Shown here: piece by piece, positions 62,101-64,000 of the stretch
Layout of the letters: each line of letters starts with the position of its first letter
Numbering within the stretch: position 1 is the first letter of the stretch
DNA from: Oxyruncus cristatus
Taxonomy: Eukaryota > Chordata > Aves > Passeriformes > Cotingidae
Assembly: GCA_013399855.1 (NCBI GenBank)
Contig: VXAY01002371.1
Location: 1,836,367-1,900,366 of the forward strand
Length of the DNA stretch: 64,000 bases
Reading direction: 5' to 3'
Position numbers and translations under genes: made by a program
Notes under the pieces: model-generated
What the model was told of the DNA's origin: nothing
The model's database searches: none
Seen by the model: the letters and a program-made list of their open reading frames with translations, nothing else

Positions 62101-64000
62101 GCTGCGTCATCCTACCAACATTGCAGCTAATGCAGTGCTACATGCTGCAGTCACACTCGTGTCACTTTTTTTATTTACAAGTTCAAGGTACCAGCTTTAA
62201 TACAGGTTTCTTTTTGTGGCCCTGATGAGGGAGCCAAGCTGTGATGGAACAGCTACCTGAAACAATGTAAGGAAACTTCTAAAGAGAGAATTTGAAGGAA
62301 CGCTGGCGTGTTAATAAGCTATTCTTGCACCATGATTGAGGTTTGTTAGAGAAAATCTTTTATGGGGGTTGGTGGCTTTAAAATGTCATGTGGTAGATTC
62401 CTGGCTTGCTTGCATGCACAGGCTCCCACTTGAGCAGGGAGCTGTTCAAACTGTTTTCAGGATGATTCCCATTTCTGAGTAGTAACTTGATTACGCTACC
62501 TGTGTTGTAATGAGAGCAAGTGTGTGCTAGACAGTAAATATTTGGAACTGTCTCTTCTAAAGAGGTTACCAGCTGAGATGTCAGAGTGTCTTATTGTCCG
62601 AGTGCCTGACAAATAACAGCTGGGACAGACTTATATCTGCTGTTTAAACAACTGTGTTCTGGGGAGGGAACTGAGTCAGCCTGAAAAGACTGCATTAGCA
62701 ATGGTAAAAGTAAGCTTATTCAAGGAAAGTCCATGGACTATGTCTCTTAAGAGCCCCAGTTTGAGGCGTTTGGTCTGAGGCGGCAGGGTTACCATTGTTC
62801 AACGAGTGTCTGATTCCTTTTAGAAACTTTTGTTCCAACTGGGGAGGAAGAGCCTGGTATATTTCGGTGGTAAAGTTTGGAGGTCTGACCATGCCTGTGG
62901 GGTGGCTGGGGAGAAAGCATAACAATGTGTAGTTGAAAAAGTGCACAAGGGAAATTGGTGTCATAGAGGCACCAAAAGTGTGAAATAATCCCCCAATCAT
63001 ATAGGAGATAAGAGGAAGGTGGTAGAGGGAGTGTCCGGGCACTTTGAAAGCCGAGGCAATTAGCTTGTGTTTGATGTGGTAGAGGCTAAAGAGTTGCAAA
63101 GAGGAGCTCGGTCTTTGAAAGTCCTTCAGGTTGGAAATGCAAGCCTGGTAGTTATGGAGAGGAGAGGAACATGTTTTGTGCTCAGCCCTTGTTCTGGCTG
63201 ATCCTTAGAGCCTGGGTGAGTTGTACTTGTGTGAATGCAGCAGTGAGGTAGTGTCCAAAAGAGCTGAAAAGTATGAGACCTGGGAAGGAGCTCAAGTTGG
63301 ATCAGGCTTCAGGTGGGACTAGAATGACAAACTGGGGGTAGTGCTTCTTTGACGGTTTGCAAAAGGAGATCACAGAGATGCTCTGGGTGCAGAAACTGTT
63401 TTGGTTTTGCCGTGTGAATTTCGAGGGCAGTCATCCATAAGGAGGTGTCACATCGAAGTCAGGCTGAGAGTCAGGAGAGAAGCAGAGTAGATCCGAGGGG
63501 ATGGAACATGAGGCGAAGGTTCTTGGCTTTGTCTTCTTGAGCTGTTATCTAGAAATAAGGTACTAGAATTAAGTGTGTTGTTATGTGCCTTACAGAGTAA
63601 GGGCCTTCTGTTTTCTCCACCTGGAGTTTGCAATGTCCCACAAACCTCTAATGTCTTAGCTAATGCAAAACAAGACAACCTGCTGTGAACAGAGAGTTGG
63701 AATGATTTAAATTCATTTTTTTTTTCCCAAATGCTGGTGTTTGAAGATCTTTTTAATGAAGCAGCATGTGTTAAGGGCAGACCCCCTGAGCAGGCCAACA
63801 ATCTTTCCCAGAGTTTCAAAATAAAACTTTGGGAAAAATATTAGAGACCATTATGTTAGTTTGCTCAGTTGTTCAGACAGCTGGATCTGGCTATTTTAGT
63901 AATCTAATGTAGAATCAGTGTAGCAGGATTAACAGAATGAGGCAAAATTAACTCTGATGCAGTTTGGGTCTGGTGTGAGGAATCCCTGGAATGATTTGGG
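59151..64000 (+). other. AKAP12: Non-coding, probable first intron of AKAP12
   Basis: Right of the CpG island the sequence becomes AT-moderate and often G/T-rich on the + strand (for example 60301-60360: 25 T against 12 A by hand count), as expected of transcribed intron DNA. No coding exon of AKAP12 is recognisable, in keeping with its known long first intron and very large downstream coding exon. Open frames of up to 142 codons on the minus strand at 61313-61741 have no family features. A 14-T run lies at 60146-60159. Confidence 0.45.
60146..60159. repeat. Poly-T run (14 T)
   Basis: Uninterrupted homopolymer followed by ATCTCTC. No exon or transposon was recognised beside it. Confidence 0.9.

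Noticed and set aside
1..64000. Search for tRNA, rRNA, CRISPR arrays, endogenous retroviral genes and intact transposon ORFs
   Set aside because: None seen. The only mobile-element remnants recognised are short CR1 3' ends without coding capacity.

Overview
This window is vertebrate nuclear DNA, most likely from a bird. It has sparse exons, long AT-rich non-coding stretches, CpG depletion outside one promoter-like island, few interspersed repeats, and the repeats I can recognise are decayed 3' ends of CR1 LINEs. No prokaryotic operons, CRISPR arrays, rRNA, tRNA or intact mobile-element genes were seen. Most open frames are stop-to-stop chance ORFs in intron or intergenic DNA, so they are not annotated as genes.

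Layout. (1) Positions 1-18985 are almost certainly the 3' part of the last intron of MTHFD1L (mitochondrial 10-formyl-tetrahydrofolate synthetase, + strand). (2) Positions 18986-19075 are the terminal coding exon, whose 29 residues contain the highly conserved C-terminal signature of the C1-THF synthase family ([18 protein letters not shown], ending EQVKGLF). The 3' UTR follows, with the first canonical AATAAA at 19904. (3) About 19.9-57.8 kb is intergenic. It holds microsatellites, four CR1 tails (27.2, 30.5, 46.7 and 53.5 kb), a small CpG-richer patch at 52.1-52.5 kb, and several AT-rich patches that look like possible conserved non-coding elements. (4) A strong CpG island at about 57.82-59.15 kb is interrupted by an 834-base run of N (58017-58850). 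(5) 59.15-64 kb is non-coding and G/T-rich in many lines.

Interpretation. In amniotes the gene after MTHFD1L, in the same direction, is AKAP12 (gravin). I infer that the CpG island is the AKAP12 distal promoter, that its first exon lies largely in the N gap, and that 59-64 kb is the start of its long first intron. The island also carries a perfect splice donor on the minus strand (59040/59039), so a divergent non-coding transcript reading leftward is possible. A perfect TRE-type Maf recognition core lies just left of the gap.

I found no evidence for an undescribed gene system. The most useful observations are the gap-hidden promoter exon, the possible divergent transcript, the Maf/AP-1 site, and a splice-site-flanked 46-base candidate exon just upstream of the MTHFD1L terminal exon.
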